A DNA stretch of 64,000 nt from Kordiimonas sp. (GTDB lineage: Bacteria; Pseudomonadota; Alphaproteobacteria; Sphingomonadales; Emcibacteraceae): NCBI GenBank assembly GCA_002700365.1, contig PADB01000011.1, forward strand, positions 156,029 through 220,028, read 5' to 3'. Shown here in pieces: positions 39,155 through 49,228 of this stretch; positions within the stretch are counted from its first letter, which is position 1; the number at the start of each line of letters is the position of its first letter. The translations under genes and the position numbers were made by a program. The notes under the pieces are model-generated. The model did no database searches and was not told the origin of the DNA. It saw nothing but the letters and a program-made list of their open reading frames with translations.

Positions 39155-40338
39155 TAAGGCTGCCCCATGATGGCCATAGCCTTTACCATGGCATAAACGG
39201 AATCTCCTGGTGAAAGGGCCAATTGGTCCCATGATTTTCGCGTGATCCGGGCCAATAAATCAGTACCATCGCCGATTTTCAAAAATACGGTAACATGATG
39301 CCTGTCTGTAAAAGCCATATCGACAACCGTTGCCAAAGGCATATTAAGGACGCTGGATTTCGCTGGCACCGGCGGCTGGCACAGGGCCACATCTGTCGCC
39401 CGTATACGCAAACGGCGACGGGTCCCGGATGGTCCCATATCCGCCGGAATGTAAAAAGGCACCGTGCCCGCCTGCAATGTTGTGACACCATAGCTTTCAT
39501 CATACGCCGCAACACGCCCGTCTATAATGACCGCAGCCCCACCCGCCATTGCAAAAGGCAGATCTGCACGCGACAATAGAGCTGCAACCGGACCCGACGC
39601 CGTCACACTACCCGTGTCCAGCAACACGATTTGATCGGCTAACATTTCCATTTCCGTCCGATCATGGCTCACATAAATGACGGGCACCTCAAGCCGGTCA
39701 TGCAATCGCAGTAAATAGGGTAGAATGTCGTCTTTCGCCTGCTGATCCAGGGCGGCGAGCGGCTCATCCATTAACAAGATATCCGGGGAAGACAGTAACG
39801 CCCTGGCCACCGCCACCCGTTGGCGTTCCCCACCGGACAAATGCGCTATGCCGCGATGAAGTAGCTTTTCCATCCCCAGCAAATGAACCACTTCATCATA
39901 TGACAGTGGCAGCACACCATCACCCCGGCCGCGCGCACGCCGGTTTTGCCCATAACGCAAATTACCGTCCACGGATAAATGCTCAAACAGCCGGCTATCC
40001 TGAAAGACGTATCCTACACGACGATGATGCGGGGGACAAAAATGCGTATGGTCTTGCCAGGTATCTCCATGAATACGGATAATGCCATCCATACGTTCCA
40101 GCCCGGCGATGGCCCGTAAGATCATTGTCTTACCGCTGCCCGATGGCCCGAATAATGCCGTAATCCCCCGGCCGGGTATTGTAAAGTTCACATCTAATAA
40201 AAAATCACCCCGCCGGGCATTGAGCGACACCGCAATCTCTTCGCCGTTCTGGCGCTGAGACGCCAGAGACTGACCTGCTGCCGCCTTTTCGGACTGCGGG
40301 TGTGCCACATCACCTGAGGATACAGTTGAATCCATCAC
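39154..40338 (-). CDS. modC: Molybdate ABC transporter ATP-binding protein
   Basis: 394 residues. ATPase domain with Walker A GPSGSGKT near residue 70, signature [16 protein letters not shown], Walker [13 protein letters not shown] and the switch His in [12 protein letters not shown]-terminal TOBE/Mop-type domain (near 310-390) binds oxyanion. The first 35 residues are polar and not conserved-looking, so an internal start is possible. Four-base overlap with modB. Confidence 0.93.
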   Translation of the reverse strand: MMDSTVSSGDVAHPQSEKAAAGQSLASQRQNGEEIAVSLNARRGDFLLDVNFTIPGRGITALFGPSGSGKTMILRAIAGLERMDGIIRIHGDTWQDHTHFCPPHHRRVGYVFQDSRLFEHLSVDGNLRYGQNRRARGRGDGVLPLSYDEVVHLLGMEKLLHRGIAHLSGGERQRVAVARALLSSPDILLMDEPLAALDQQAKDDILPYLLRLHDRLEVPVIYVSHDRTEMEMLADQIVLLDTGSVTASGPVAALLSRADLPFAMAGGAAVIIDGRVAAYDESYGVTTLQAGTVPFYIPADMGPSGTRRRLRIRATDVALCQPPVPAKSSVLNMPLATVVDMAFTDRHHVTVFLKIGDGTDLLARITRKSWDQLALSPGDSVYAMVKAMAIMGQP

Positions 40339-41000
40339 ACAGGCCCCCGTCGCAGTTTACGACCGATCACCATCATGGCCATAATCACCACAAAAGAAAA
40401 CACCACCATCCCCGCCGACAGATAATGTGCTTTTTCCCATTCCAATGCCTCAACGTAATCGTATATGGCAATGGACAAGACGCGTGTCTCTCCCGGAATA
40501 TTTCCCCCAATCATCATCACAACGCCAAATTCACCCATGGTATGGGCAAACCCCAACACCGCAGCGGTAATCATTCCGGGCCGGGCCAATGGCAACGCGA
40601 CAGAAAAAAAACGGTCCCATGGCCCCGCCCCCAAGGTGGCCGCAGCTTCCATAGGGCCGGGCCCCATCGCCTGAAAAGCATTGCGAATAGGCTGCACCAC
40701 GAAAGGAAGTGAATATAAAATGGAGCCAATCACCAATCCTTCAAAACGAAAAGCCAGCGTATGTCCAAAAAGAGCTTCCGCGGCACCCCCCAATGGGCTG
40801 TCGGGGCCTAAGGCCAACAACAAATAAAACCCTAAAACTGTTGGCGGCAAGACCAATGGCAATGCCACAACAGCCGCCACGACCTCACGCCAGACACTTT
40901 CCGTACGGCTTAACCACCACGCCAATGGGGTCCCGATCAGCAACAAAAAAACAGTGCTGACACAGGCCAGCTTAATCGTTAAAAAAATCGTCTCCCACAT
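40335..41000 (-). CDS. modB: Molybdate ABC transporter permease
   Basis: 221 residues from ATG 41000, where AAGGAG lies nine bases upstream; the upstream frame to 41066 adds residues that are not conserved. Five to six membrane helices; the EAA loop that contacts ModC is [20 protein letters not shown] near 145. Starts [17 protein letters not shown] and ends in the four-base overlap with modC. Confidence 0.92.
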   Translation of the reverse strand: MWETIFLTIKLACVSTVFLLLIGTPLAWWLSRTESVWREVVAAVVALPLVLPPTVLGFYLLLALGPDSPLGGAAEALFGHTLAFRFEGLVIGSILYSLPFVVQPIRNAFQAMGPGPMEAAATLGAGPWDRFFSVALPLARPGMITAAVLGFAHTMGEFGVVMMIGGNIPGETRVLSIAIYDYVEALEWEKAHYLSAGMVVFSFVVIMAMMVIGRKLRRGPV

Positions 41001-41104
41001 GGGGGAACACTCCTTGAAATGCACTGGCGGCTCATATAACGATGCCACCATACGGCCTTCTGTCACGTCTTTTCGGCCCTTTTCTTGCCAAATAACGCAA
41101 GTCG

Positions 41105-41965
41105 TTAGTTCTCTGTTACTGTCCTGTCCTGCCCGACCATTTCATATCCATAGCCACGGATCAAAGAACGCGTTCGTTCATCCTTTAAATACTCTAAAAA
41201 GGCCGTTGCCGCAGGATTTTCTGCCCCACGCCGCAAGAGCACGGCGTCTTGCAAAACCGGATCATAATGAGTCTCCGGGATAATCCAATAATCACCACCC
41301 TCCCCCGTCTTCACCTGCGACAAGGCCACGAAAGCCATATCTGCATGACCGGTCATGGCAAACTGGTATGCCTGCGTAATATTATCCGCCTGTAGGATGC
41401 GCCCCTTTGCTACAAGGTGATCGAAACGCAAATCCGTTATTTTTTCAATCACCTGTTGTCCGGCACGGCCATAAGGGGCAATCAACGGATTGGCCATAGC
41501 AAGCCGGGTCCAGTGACCCTGTTTCAATTTATGCGCCAACCTGTCGGTCAGCCCAGCATCGCGGCTATACAAAACCAATTTTCCCCGGGCATAGGTAAAA
41601 CGGCTTCCCGCCACCGCCACACCCTGACGGATCAATGCCGCCGGGCGGGTCTGGTCCGCGGCAAGGAATACATCATATGGTGCCCCATAACGGATTTGCG
41701 TATACAACTTCCCTGTTGAACCGCTGCTGATCACAATTTCATGTCCGCTATGTTGCATAAACAAACGGGCAATCTCAGCCAGCACCCCGCGAAAATTCGC
41801 GGCCACAGCAACATTGGCCGTGGCCGCCTGCGCAGGCCCCGTTGCCATTATCGTCAGCGTACTCAGTAAAAACAGTCTGAAACATATGACGACCACGAAA
41901 GGGGAAATTCTTTTCCCCTCTGCATGCGCGCGCGCCCACATTTGATTATAAAATGTCCGCATCAT
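41105..41965 (-). CDS. modA: Molybdate ABC transporter periplasmic binding protein
   Basis: 286 residues with an N-terminal signal peptide ([20 protein letters not shown], cleavage likely at AQA-ATA). The mature protein begins [19 protein letters not shown] and has [13 protein letters not shown] and [13 protein letters not shown], typical of ModA; it binds molybdate or tungstate in the periplasm. First gene of modABC, 104 bases before modB. I found no convincing ModE site or molybdenum-cofactor riboswitch upstream. Confidence 0.9.
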   Translation of the reverse strand: MMRTFYNQMWARAHAEGKRISPFVVVICFRLFLLSTLTIMATGPAQAATANVAVAANFRGVLAEIARLFMQHSGHEIVISSGSTGKLYTQIRYGAPYDVFLAADQTRPAALIRQGVAVAGSRFTYARGKLVLYSRDAGLTDRLAHKLKQGHWTRLAMANPLIAPYGRAGQQVIEKITDLRFDHLVAKGRILQADNITQAYQFAMTGHADMAFVALSQVKTGEGGDYWIIPETHYDPVLQDAVLLRRGAENPAATAFLEYLKDERTRSLIRGYGYEMVGQDRTVTEN

Positions 41966-42233
41966 GTTACAAACTTAGTGGAAAAAATATATTTGGGGAA
42001 GGCGGCACGCTCTGTCCCGGCAGACCACGGGCCACAAAGACTCCCTTGGCGCTATTACTGCGGGCAGTATATTATTGTATTGTCACGACACGACACACAT
42101 ATAAAATCGGGAAACAACTATACGTCATAATCCGGGGCATAGTTTCTGATGCCTCCATGAATATAAACCACAATGGTATCGGTCAACGCCCCACATTTAT
42201 GACCGTATATTGTTAAATGTTAGGAATAAATTG

Positions 42234-42818
42234 ATGGCTCTCCCTCTTGTTATCGCCATAACAGGTGCCAGCGGTGTGATCTATGGTGTAAACCTACTTA
42301 AGGCCCTGAAAGATAACCAGCAGGATGTAGAACTGGTGATGAGCGATGCGGCCATCCGCAGTCTGCATCTGGAGACTGACCTTTCTCTGGATGATGTTAA
42401 AGGCCTGGCCCGTCACGTCTATAACAACAAAGACATTGGTGCCGCGATCGCCAGCGGGTCTTATCGGACCCGCGGCATGATCATTGCCCCCTGTACGATA
42501 AAAACATTATCTGCCGTCGCCCATTCCTATAGCGATAACCTCATCAGCCGCGCGGCTGACGTCATGCTGAAAGAAAAACGTCGTCTGATTTTGATGGTAC
42601 GTGAAACCCCGCTGCATAAAGGGCATTTGGATCTTATGTCGCGTTGCAGTGATTTGGGGGCCACAATCATGCCCCCCATGCCCGCCTTTTATCACGGGCC
42701 ACAAACCGTACAGGATATTATCGACCACAGCATCGGTCGGGTTTTAGATCAATTTGATATTGACCATGACCTCTATAAACGTTGGAACGGACAACGCCCC
42801 GCATCCATCACACCATAA
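42234..42818 (+). CDS. ubiX: Flavin prenyltransferase UbiX
   Basis: Attaches a dimethylallyl group to FMN, making the cofactor used by UbiD decarboxylases, including in ubiquinone synthesis. 194 residues from ATG 42234 (TTAGGA nine bases upstream); an in-frame TTG at 42210 is less likely. Conserved: VIAITGASGVIYGVNLL, MIIAPCTIKTLSAVAHSYSDNL, VRETPLHKGHLDLMSRCSD and MPPMPAFY. No ubiD in the window. Confidence 0.93.
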   Translation: MALPLVIAITGASGVIYGVNLLKALKDNQQDVELVMSDAAIRSLHLETDLSLDDVKGLARHVYNNKDIGAAIASGSYRTRGMIIAPCTIKTLSAVAHSYSDNLISRAADVMLKEKRRLILMVRETPLHKGHLDLMSRCSDLGATIMPPMPAFYHGPQTVQDIIDHSIGRVLDQFDIDHDLYKRWNGQRPASITP

Positions 42819-42848
42819 ATTTCCACGCTGCGATTATACATGAGAAAT

Positions 42849-42864
42849 TCTGTAATATTACAGA
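42849..42864. promoter_or_regulatory. Perfect palindrome upstream of the GntR gene
   Basis: TCTGTAATATTACAGA, 16 bases with no mismatch, 138 bases before the GntR start. GntR regulators often bind such dyads near their own genes; the link is inferred. Confidence 0.45.
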
Positions 42865-43001
42865 TGTAACATGTGTGCTTACCCCTGTAACAACATCATT
42901 AATCAGGATAAGTTCTCGAAAAATTTCTTTATCGCCCTTACGTCCACAATATGATATTTAGACGCATTAACAGAAATATACAAAGACCCCGCAGGATAGC
43001 C

Positions 43002-43697
43002 ATGCTACCGTCACAACCCAGAGCCACCAATGCTTCCACCGTTGAACAAATCTGCATTGCGATTGAAAATGGTATTATTGGTGGCCAGTTTATCGCGGGT
43101 CAACGCCTGACCGAAGCAGCCCTGACCAAACAATTAGGCGTCAGCCGTGGCCCTCTCCGTGAAGCGTTGCGGCGCCTGGAAACCACAGGACTGATCGTCA
43201 TGCAGGCTAACCGCGGGGCCATGGTCCGCAAACTAAGCCGTAAGGACATAACCGACCGCTTTCAATTGCGCGCCGTCCTCGAAGGTCATGCGGCGGCCCG
43301 CGTCACCGCCCGTTTGGACGAACCCGGTGTCAGAGACATCATGTCAACGCTATGGCATGAAATTGACAGTCTGCAACAAGGCCGCGGCAGTCGCAGTTTT
43401 ATTGAACATAATAACACACTGCATAAAGCCCTGATCTTACATTGCGGCAATGCATTGCTGGCCCAGCAATGGCAACAACTTCTGGTGCCGATGCTCTATT
43501 TTTCGTTCCTGCGCAACCCTGACTTGCTGGACATAGCACAATCGCTGGATGAACATCGCCAAATTATCGAAGCCATTGTCACGGGAGACGAAACCCGCGC
43601 CGAAAAAGCCGCACAAGATCATATCCTGCGCAGCCATCATAAAATTCAACTTTTACCCGATGCGGAATTTGATCGTATTTTCAATTACGCGAGATAA
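43002..43697 (+). CDS. GntR family transcriptional regulator, FCD type
   Basis: 231 aa from ATG 43002, with GCAGGATAG upstream; the longer frame from 42951 adds an Arg-rich stretch. N-terminal winged helix (GQRLTEAALTKQLGVSRGPLREALRRLE) then an FCD ligand domain with a metal-site pattern (FIEHNNTLHKALILHCGN and DEHRQIIEAIVTGD). Such regulators answer to organic acids or amino acids. Neighbours (ubiX and an ATP-grasp ligase) do not reveal the effector. Confidence 0.88.
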   Translation: MLPSQPRATNASTVEQICIAIENGIIGGQFIAGQRLTEAALTKQLGVSRGPLREALRRLETTGLIVMQANRGAMVRKLSRKDITDRFQLRAVLEGHAAARVTARLDEPGVRDIMSTLWHEIDSLQQGRGSRSFIEHNNTLHKALILHCGNALLAQQWQQLLVPMLYFSFLRNPDLLDIAQSLDEHRQIIEAIVTGDETRAEKAAQDHILRSHHKIQLLPDAEFDRIFNYAR

Positions 43698-43827
43698 AGC
43701 ACATCCGTCTTAATAATGCCGTAATTCCGCTGCACATGGCAATGTAATCCTACCTGCTTGCGCGCTTGACCTTGCCGCAAAAATAACGCAGAAAAGACCA
43801 TGATTTCACATTGACTGGCCCGGGGGG

Positions 43828-44874
43828 ATGACCAGTAATTATATCGCACGGAAAAAATATATGCATAAGAATTGCTTATCTCTAAAAGCATCTGCAAAAC
43901 AACGGCTGCGAATCCTCTTTCTCGCCAAATGGGCTGAAGGAGATGGCCGCCCCGATACACAAGACGGCACTCACGCTACCTACCATTATGACCTGCGCTG
44001 CACACTGGAAAACCTGGGCTTGAATGTAGAGGCCGCAGGCCACTACGAACGTCTGTACACAAAACCGGACTATGACTTTCTGTTCACGCTGCTTAATCGT
44101 GGTGGTTTCATGAACAGCGAAATGTTGGCACCGTTACTGGCCACCTATCAGAATGTTCCCTTTTTGGGGGCCAGTCCGATTTTACGCGGGTTGGGAGATG
44201 ATAAACATCTGATGAAACTGGCCGTACGCGCGCGCGGTATTCAAACCCCTGATTGGGAAGTCTACCGTCGCGGTTGCCTGGAGGTAGCCCCCCCTTCTTT
44301 TGAATGGGAACGCCTCGTTGTTAAACCCAATGCCAGTTCTGCCTCATGGGGAATAAAATCCGTAACGGACTGGCAAGACGCCAAAGATCACATTACTTAT
44401 ATTCACGATCAGGGGCACGATGCCATTGTCGAAGATTTTGTTTATGGTTATGAATTGGCGCAGGCCATTATCGGCGGGGCCAGCGGACCCTGGTTCCTGC
44501 CTACGGTGCGTATGGTGACCTCTGACCCGCTTTCCATCAGTTCCTATGAACAAAAACGCCACTTAAGCGGCACTGATGATATCGCGCTGGAATTATTTCA
44601 TGACAAGGACATCATCAGCAAACTACACGAAGATGCCCATAAATTATTGCCGGAAATATGGCCCATGGACTATGGCCGTATCGAAGCAAAATATAATCCA
44701 AAGACGGGCGATTTTAATTTTATCGAACTCAACCTCAGCTGTAACCTGTGGCATCGAAAATCAATTGCTTTTGCCGCACGCAGTATCGGCGTAGAATATC
44801 CCGCACTAATTGAAACTATTCTTTGCCACAGCATGTTACGTCAGGGTGTCATCACGAAAGATGATCTGGCATAG
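43828..44874 (+). CDS. D-Ala-D-Ala ligase-like ATP-grasp protein
   Basis: 348 residues. The ATP-grasp fold is visible: a Ddl-like N-terminal domain (LRILFLAKWAEGDGRP), GDDKHLMKLAVRARGIQTPDW near 130, WERLVVKPNASSASWGIKS near 170, and the metal-ligand FNFIELNLSCNLW near 310 (Glu and Asn). It is not the peptidoglycan Ddl, which would sit in the division cluster; it may ligate an amino acid to another carboxylate. Start may be the second ATG at 43861. Paired with the next gene. Confidence 0.75.
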   Translation: MTSNYIARKKYMHKNCLSLKASAKQRLRILFLAKWAEGDGRPDTQDGTHATYHYDLRCTLENLGLNVEAAGHYERLYTKPDYDFLFTLLNRGGFMNSEMLAPLLATYQNVPFLGASPILRGLGDDKHLMKLAVRARGIQTPDWEVYRRGCLEVAPPSFEWERLVVKPNASSASWGIKSVTDWQDAKDHITYIHDQGHDAIVEDFVYGYELAQAIIGGASGPWFLPTVRMVTSDPLSISSYEQKRHLSGTDDIALELFHDKDIISKLHEDAHKLLPEIWPMDYGRIEAKYNPKTGDFNFIELNLSCNLWHRKSIAFAARSIGVEYPALIETILCHSMLRQGVITKDDLA

Positions 44875-44912
44875 TTGTATAAAGTAAATTTAACTTACGT
44901 AAGGAACTCCCA

Positions 44913-45722
44913 ATGAAATTTCATGCCGTTATTATGGCCGCACAACGTCCGGGCGTCATTAATGAACTCGCCGTTGCCGCAGGGGTAAGCCATAAATGCA
45001 TTATCGAAATTGCTGGAAAGCCCTTAATTGAACATGTCGTTGATTGTTTGGAAGCAACGCCGGAAATCGGCAACATGACCGTTTCTATCGACCAGCCAGA
45101 CGCCTTGGACAACTGCAAAACCCTCCAGCGCCTGAAGGCAGAAGGTCGCCTGCGGATTGTGATGGCCCGCGAAAACCTTTATCTAAGCGTCGCCGCGGCA
45201 TTGGAAGGCGAAGATACCTACCCCAGTATTATCACGACAGGCGATAATACACTGCACGAGCCCCATATGATTAGCTATTTCTGTGAACAACTGGCCCAGA
45301 CTGATGCCGACAGTGCCGTTGCCGTTGTGACAAAAGATACCCTGTTGAATAAATATCCCGGCGGGCAAAAGAAGTTCCACCGTTTTGCCGACGATTCTTA
45401 TTCAAACTGTAATCTTTATGCGATCATGACACCCACAGCCTTGAATATTGGCCGGATCTTTGAAACAGGGGGCCAGTTCGCAAAGCAACCCAAACGGGTT
45501 CTAAAGGCGGTCGGTCTCTTTAATGCCTTGGCCTATCGTTATGCCTGGTTCAGCTTTGACAAGGCAATGGAGCGCCTCTCTAAACGCTTTAAAGTAAAAC
45601 TCGCTGCTATTCGTTTGCCATTCCCAGAAGCCCCTATTGACGTAGACAATGAAAAGAGCCGCATACAGTCAGAAGAAATTCTACTACAACGCCAGGCCGC
45701 GGCGGCCGCAGCAAAAGGTTAA
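44913..45722 (+). CDS. MobA-like NTP transferase
   Basis: 269 residues with a nucleotidyltransferase fold: HAVIMAAQRPGVINELAVAAG (an unusual nucleotide loop; most MobA-like proteins have a GxGxR-type signature), then IIEIAGKPLIEHVVDCLE and SIITTGDNTLHEPHM (metal site). The remaining half has a C-terminal helical extension ending Ala-rich. It follows the ATP-grasp gene after 38 bases, so both probably act in one pathway, perhaps making a nucleotide-activated building block. Not recognised as MobA itself. Confidence 0.72.
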   Translation: MKFHAVIMAAQRPGVINELAVAAGVSHKCIIEIAGKPLIEHVVDCLEATPEIGNMTVSIDQPDALDNCKTLQRLKAEGRLRIVMARENLYLSVAAALEGEDTYPSIITTGDNTLHEPHMISYFCEQLAQTDADSAVAVVTKDTLLNKYPGGQKKFHRFADDSYSNCNLYAIMTPTALNIGRIFETGGQFAKQPKRVLKAVGLFNALAYRYAWFSFDKAMERLSKRFKVKLAAIRLPFPEAPIDVDNEKSRIQSEEILLQRQAAAAAAKG

Positions 45723-45765
45723 ACAACTTTCAAATCTAACGACACCTGTGAAGACTATATTGCCA

Positions 45766-45798
45766 AAAAGCCCACCATAGGTTTCTATGGTGGGCTTT
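45766..45798. terminator. Bidirectional terminator
   Basis: 14-base stem AAAGCCCACCATAG / CTATGGTGGGCTTT with a four-base loop, between the convergent nucleotidyltransferase and DEAD-box genes. Confidence 0.85.
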
Positions 45799-45824
45799 AT
45801 AACAGATACGTCCAATTTTACTTG

Positions 45825-47285
45825 TTACGCAGCTTTCGTCACGCCAGGCTTTTGACCGCGATGAAATTTCTTGGGCGGGCGTCCCTGACTCTGACCGGCT
45901 TTTTGGCCGGCTTTCTGACCTGCTCTAGCATTACGGGGTTTACCGCGATTATCCGCAGCGCCCTCATGGGACTTTTTCTCTGCCCCCCGTGCGGCCCGCG
46001 CAGGTCGGTCTTGACCGTCAGCACCACGACGTTCACGCCGGGGCTTACCACTCCCTGAATTATTTGGTCCCTTACGGCGACGTTGCGGGCGATGCTTTGA
46101 ACCACGATGGTCCCGCATGGCCTCAACTGATACAGCCTCCAGCGCAAAATCATCTCCGCTGCCCACCGCCATTTGCGCCTCAATAGACAAGCCAATCAAT
46201 TTTTCAATATCGCGGAGCAAGCGGCGTTCTGAAGCATCACAAAAAGTAATGGCATGTCCGCTCTTGCCCGCACGCGCTGTACGACCAATACGATGGACGT
46301 ATGCTTCGGGCACATTAGGCAGTTCAAAGTTGACCACATGGGTAATCCCGTCAACATCAATACCACGCGCCGCAATATCCGTTGCCACCAAAATGGAAAC
46401 GCGCCCTGTGCGGAATGCTTCTAACGTTCGTTGACGCTGACCCTGACTCTTATTTCCATGCAAGGCATCCGATTTAAACCCGGCTTTATGCAAATGCTGG
46501 CAGACTTTATCCGCGCCATATTTGGTACGTGTAAAAACAATGGCCCGTTCAACGGGATTATTTTTCAATACATCTACCAGTAAGGCTCTCTTCGCACCCT
46601 GATCCGCCAGAATGACCTTCTGGTCAATACGTTCAATGGGGGTGGATTGTGGCGCGACGCTGACTTCTACAGGATTCTTTAGAAATTCGTCCGCCAGACC
46701 CCGTATTTGTTTTGGCATTGTCGCAGACAGGAGCACTGTTTGTACATCCCGGGGTAATTTCGCCATAATCTTTTGAATAGGTGGCAAAAAGCCCAGGTCC
46801 AACATCTGATCGGCTTCATCCAGCACGACCGTTGTTGTTTTATCCAAACGCACGGCACCACTAGATAAATGGTCCAACAAACGGCCAGGTGTGGCAACGC
46901 AAATATCCACACCGCGGCTCAGTGCGCGAATTTGGGGTCCCGGCTTGGCACCACCGACCACAATCGCCCGCGAATGGCGCATAAACCGACCATAACTGCG
47001 AATATTATCAGCAATCTGGATCGCCAGTTCACGAGTCGGCACTAAGATAAGAGCCCCACAACACTTAGCGGGGGGGCGTGATTTACGACCCGCAATATCA
47101 TGCAAAATAGGTAAAGTAAAAGACGCTGTCTTTCCCGTACCCGTTTGGGCAATACCCAGCAGGTTCCGACCACCAAGAAGGGCCGGAATGGATTTTTCCT
47201 GAATAGGCGTTGGGCTATCGTAACCTTCAGCGGATACCGCCTGAAGGAGACAATCGGCAAGGCCGAGGTCACTAAAATTTTTCAA
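45825..47285 (-). CDS. DEAD-box RNA helicase, RhlE-like
   Basis: 486 residues with Q motif (GYDSPTPIQEKSIPALL), Walker A AQTGTGKTASFTLPIL, PTRELAIQI, DEAD (VVLDEADQMLDLGF), SATMPKQ and HRIGRTARAGKSG, then a basic Gly/Arg/Lys-rich tail (about 380-486). The only start in frame is TTG at 47285, directly after an in-frame TAA, so translation may be weak or regulated. Helicases of this type remodel RNA in cold adaptation and ribosome assembly; RhlE is closest by pattern. Confidence 0.9.
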   Translation of the reverse strand: MKNFSDLGLADCLLQAVSAEGYDSPTPIQEKSIPALLGGRNLLGIAQTGTGKTASFTLPILHDIAGRKSRPPAKCCGALILVPTRELAIQIADNIRSYGRFMRHSRAIVVGGAKPGPQIRALSRGVDICVATPGRLLDHLSSGAVRLDKTTTVVLDEADQMLDLGFLPPIQKIMAKLPRDVQTVLLSATMPKQIRGLADEFLKNPVEVSVAPQSTPIERIDQKVILADQGAKRALLVDVLKNNPVERAIVFTRTKYGADKVCQHLHKAGFKSDALHGNKSQGQRQRTLEAFRTGRVSILVATDIAARGIDVDGITHVVNFELPNVPEAYVHRIGRTARAGKSGHAITFCDASERRLLRDIEKLIGLSIEAQMAVGSGDDFALEAVSVEAMRDHRGSKHRPQRRRKGPNNSGSGKPRRERRGADGQDRPARAARGAEKKSHEGAADNRGKPRNARAGQKAGQKAGQSQGRPPKKFHRGQKPGVTKAA

Positions 47286-47798
47286 TTATTGATGCTTTCA
47301 TTATCTGCCATAATGCAGATCAGAACATAATCTACAGGCAGTTGTCTCACGGGGAAGCTCGTGTAGCTCAGCTGCCAATTTCATACTTCTTGCAGCAGGA
47401 CCATCACGGCAACCATCGTGTCAAACATCCACAGAAAGTCAAAGGAGGTCTTTGCGTACACCGTAACGGGATTGATCGTTATCTACACACGGTGTCGATT
47501 TCACCCCCTGTGTCTCACACTTTTTATTAAATAGCAAGGCAATAGCTTAAACGACATCTGCATAGCAACCAGAGACAGGGTGCAAAACTAACAGATTACA
47601 CAAAGCAAAGCGACAATTGGCAATTGCCATAGGGCATAAAATCAGTCACACTCCCGAATGCTGATCATTTAATAAATGACAAGCGTGGATGCTGCCGCCC
47701 TTACCCATAGGAGATCAGCCTTGTCACCACGGTATTCCACGCCCACAACATCCGAAGAGACGTTCCTTATCGCTACTCTTCATTAAAGGAGAAATTTC
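47286..47798. other. Long intergenic region between helicase and haemoglobin genes
   Basis: 513 bases with no coding frame I trust. It may hold a long leader for the DEAD-box gene (minus) and the promoter for the haemoglobin gene (plus). A 12-base perfect palindrome TGGCAATTGCCA lies at 47618-47629. The stretch GGGGGTGAAATCGACACC on the minus strand made me consider tmRNA, but no tag-peptide or tRNA-like part was found. Confidence 0.5.
47618..47629. promoter_or_regulatory. Perfect 12-base palindrome upstream of the haemoglobin gene
   Basis: TGGCAATTGCCA, 170 bases upstream of the truncated-haemoglobin start. Might be an operator of a nitrosative- or oxygen-responsive regulator; not a match to the FNR box. 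Confidence 0.3.
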
Positions 47799-48164
47799 AT
47801 GTCCACATTATATGAACGCCTTGGCGGCCGCGCTGCAGTAGAGGCAGCTGTTGATATTTTTTATGACAAAATGCTAGCGGATGACCGCGTGAACTATTTT
47901 TTTGATAAAACCAACATGGAAGTCCAGGTTGCCAAGCAAAAGGCATTCCTCACAATGGTTTTTGATGGCCCTAATAACTATACCGGCCTGGACATGCGCA
48001 ATGGTCATAAACATCTGGTGGAACGTGGCCTGAATGACAGCCATGTTGATATCGTCATCGAACATCTGGGAAATACGTTGAAGGAACTGGGTGCCGCTGA
48101 AGCTGATATTGCCGAGGTTGCGGCGATCGCCAACAGCGTACGTGATGATGTCCTGAACCGTTAA
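47799..48164 (+). CDS. Group I truncated haemoglobin
   Basis: 121 residues beginning STLYERLGGRAAVEAAVDIFYDKM, with phenylalanine and Gln/Lys positions typical of 2-on-2 globins. The proximal His is in RNGHKHLVERGL near residue 72. Binds haem and O2 or NO in the cytosol and is associated with nitric-oxide or oxygen defence. A strong AAAGGAG site precedes the ATG. Followed by a terminator. Confidence 0.92.
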   Translation: MSTLYERLGGRAAVEAAVDIFYDKMLADDRVNYFFDKTNMEVQVAKQKAFLTMVFDGPNNYTGLDMRNGHKHLVERGLNDSHVDIVIEHLGNTLKELGAAEADIAEVAAIANSVRDDVLNR

Positions 48165-48198
48165 ATTATTACAGGTCATACCTGAATTTTCACACGAT

Positions 48199-48233
48199 AA
48201 CGGCCCCCCTGTGCTATCCTCAGGGGGGCCGTT
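48199..48233 (+). terminator. Terminator after the haemoglobin gene
   Basis: 13-base perfect stem AACGGCCCCCCTG / CAGGGGGGCCGTT with a nine-base loop followed by TATAT; 34 bases after the stop. Confidence 0.8.
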
Positions 48234-48339
48234 TATATGTTGTCTCTGGAAATCCCCGAAATAGATTTCCCCCTTGACGCAGCACCAACACGGTCTATAT
48301 CTATATATCATGCAAGCTAGCCAAAATAGGGACCACATA

Positions 48340-49191
48340 ATGCCTTCAACAGCCACGAATATTCGCGGCATTACCCACCAAACCCGCGGCCAGGCCGCCT
48401 CTGATGGTGATGGCGTTTCATTACAACGGATCATAGGCACTCATGATCTCAGCATGATCGATCCATTCTTACTGTTTGATGCATTCGGTTCTGATGATCC
48501 CGACCAATATATCGGTGGCTTTCCCACCCATCCCCACCGCGGCTTTGAAACTGTAACCTATATGCTGGCAGGGGCTGTACGGCACAAAGATAATGCTGGC
48601 CATGAAGGCGTAATTACACCCGGTGGCGTGCAATGGATGACCGCCGGCAGCGGCATCAGTCATTCGGAAATGCCCGAACAGGAAGACGGCCTGTTACGCG
48701 GCTTCCAGTTATGGGTGAACCTGCCCGCCAAGGATAAAATGACCGCCCCCGCCTATCAGGAGTTTGCGGCGGCAGAAATTCCGCAAGAACAGCATGATAA
48801 TCATCATATTCGCGTAGTCGCGGGCACAACCAGTGCAGGCACACAAGGTGCCGTCACCGCTTTAGCAACAAAATCCATTTATCTGGATGTCAGCCTAAAA
48901 GATGGGGCCTCATTCTCGCAATCCCTCCCTCCGGAACATAATGGATTTATCTATATGATCGAAGGAGAAGCTGTCTGCGGACCTGACAAAACCGTATTAT
49001 TGCCACACGTGCTTGGCATACTTGGTCCCGGCGATACAGTTGAACTACAGGCCGCAAATGGGCCGTGTCGTTTCTTACTTATCGGGGGAAAAGCCCTACA
49101 TGAACCTGTCGCACGCTACGGCCCGTTTGTCATGAATACGGAAGATGAAATCCGCCAGGCGTTCAAAGACTACCAACAGGGCAAATTCTAA
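48340..49191 (+). CDS. Pirin family protein
   Basis: 283 aa from ATG 48340, with AGGGACC nine bases upstream; the frame to 48274 adds poorly conserved residues. Bicupin: the metal ligands are in THPHRGFETVTYMLAG (His, His, Glu) and GSGISHSEMP (His) near residues 55-110. Pirins are iron-binding, redox-linked; some are quercetinases. First of a plus-strand set of stress genes. Confidence 0.9.
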   Translation: MPSTATNIRGITHQTRGQAASDGDGVSLQRIIGTHDLSMIDPFLLFDAFGSDDPDQYIGGFPTHPHRGFETVTYMLAGAVRHKDNAGHEGVITPGGVQWMTAGSGISHSEMPEQEDGLLRGFQLWVNLPAKDKMTAPAYQEFAAAEIPQEQHDNHHIRVVAGTTSAGTQGAVTALATKSIYLDVSLKDGASFSQSLPPEHNGFIYMIEGEAVCGPDKTVLLPHVLGILGPGDTVELQAANGPCRFLLIGGKALHEPVARYGPFVMNTEDEIRQAFKDYQQGKF

Positions 49192-49228
49192 ATTTAAGAA
49201 CACGGCACTTCAAACTTAAAGGGATGAC

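Noticed and set aside
41966..42233. ModE box or molybdenum-cofactor riboswitch upstream of modA
   Set aside because: No TATAT-N6-ATATA dyad of the known kind or Moco-motif core could be found.
47286..47530. tmRNA-like start GGGGGTGAAATCGACACC on the minus strand
   Set aside because: No tag peptide reading frame, no tRNA-like acceptor end, and the match is short.
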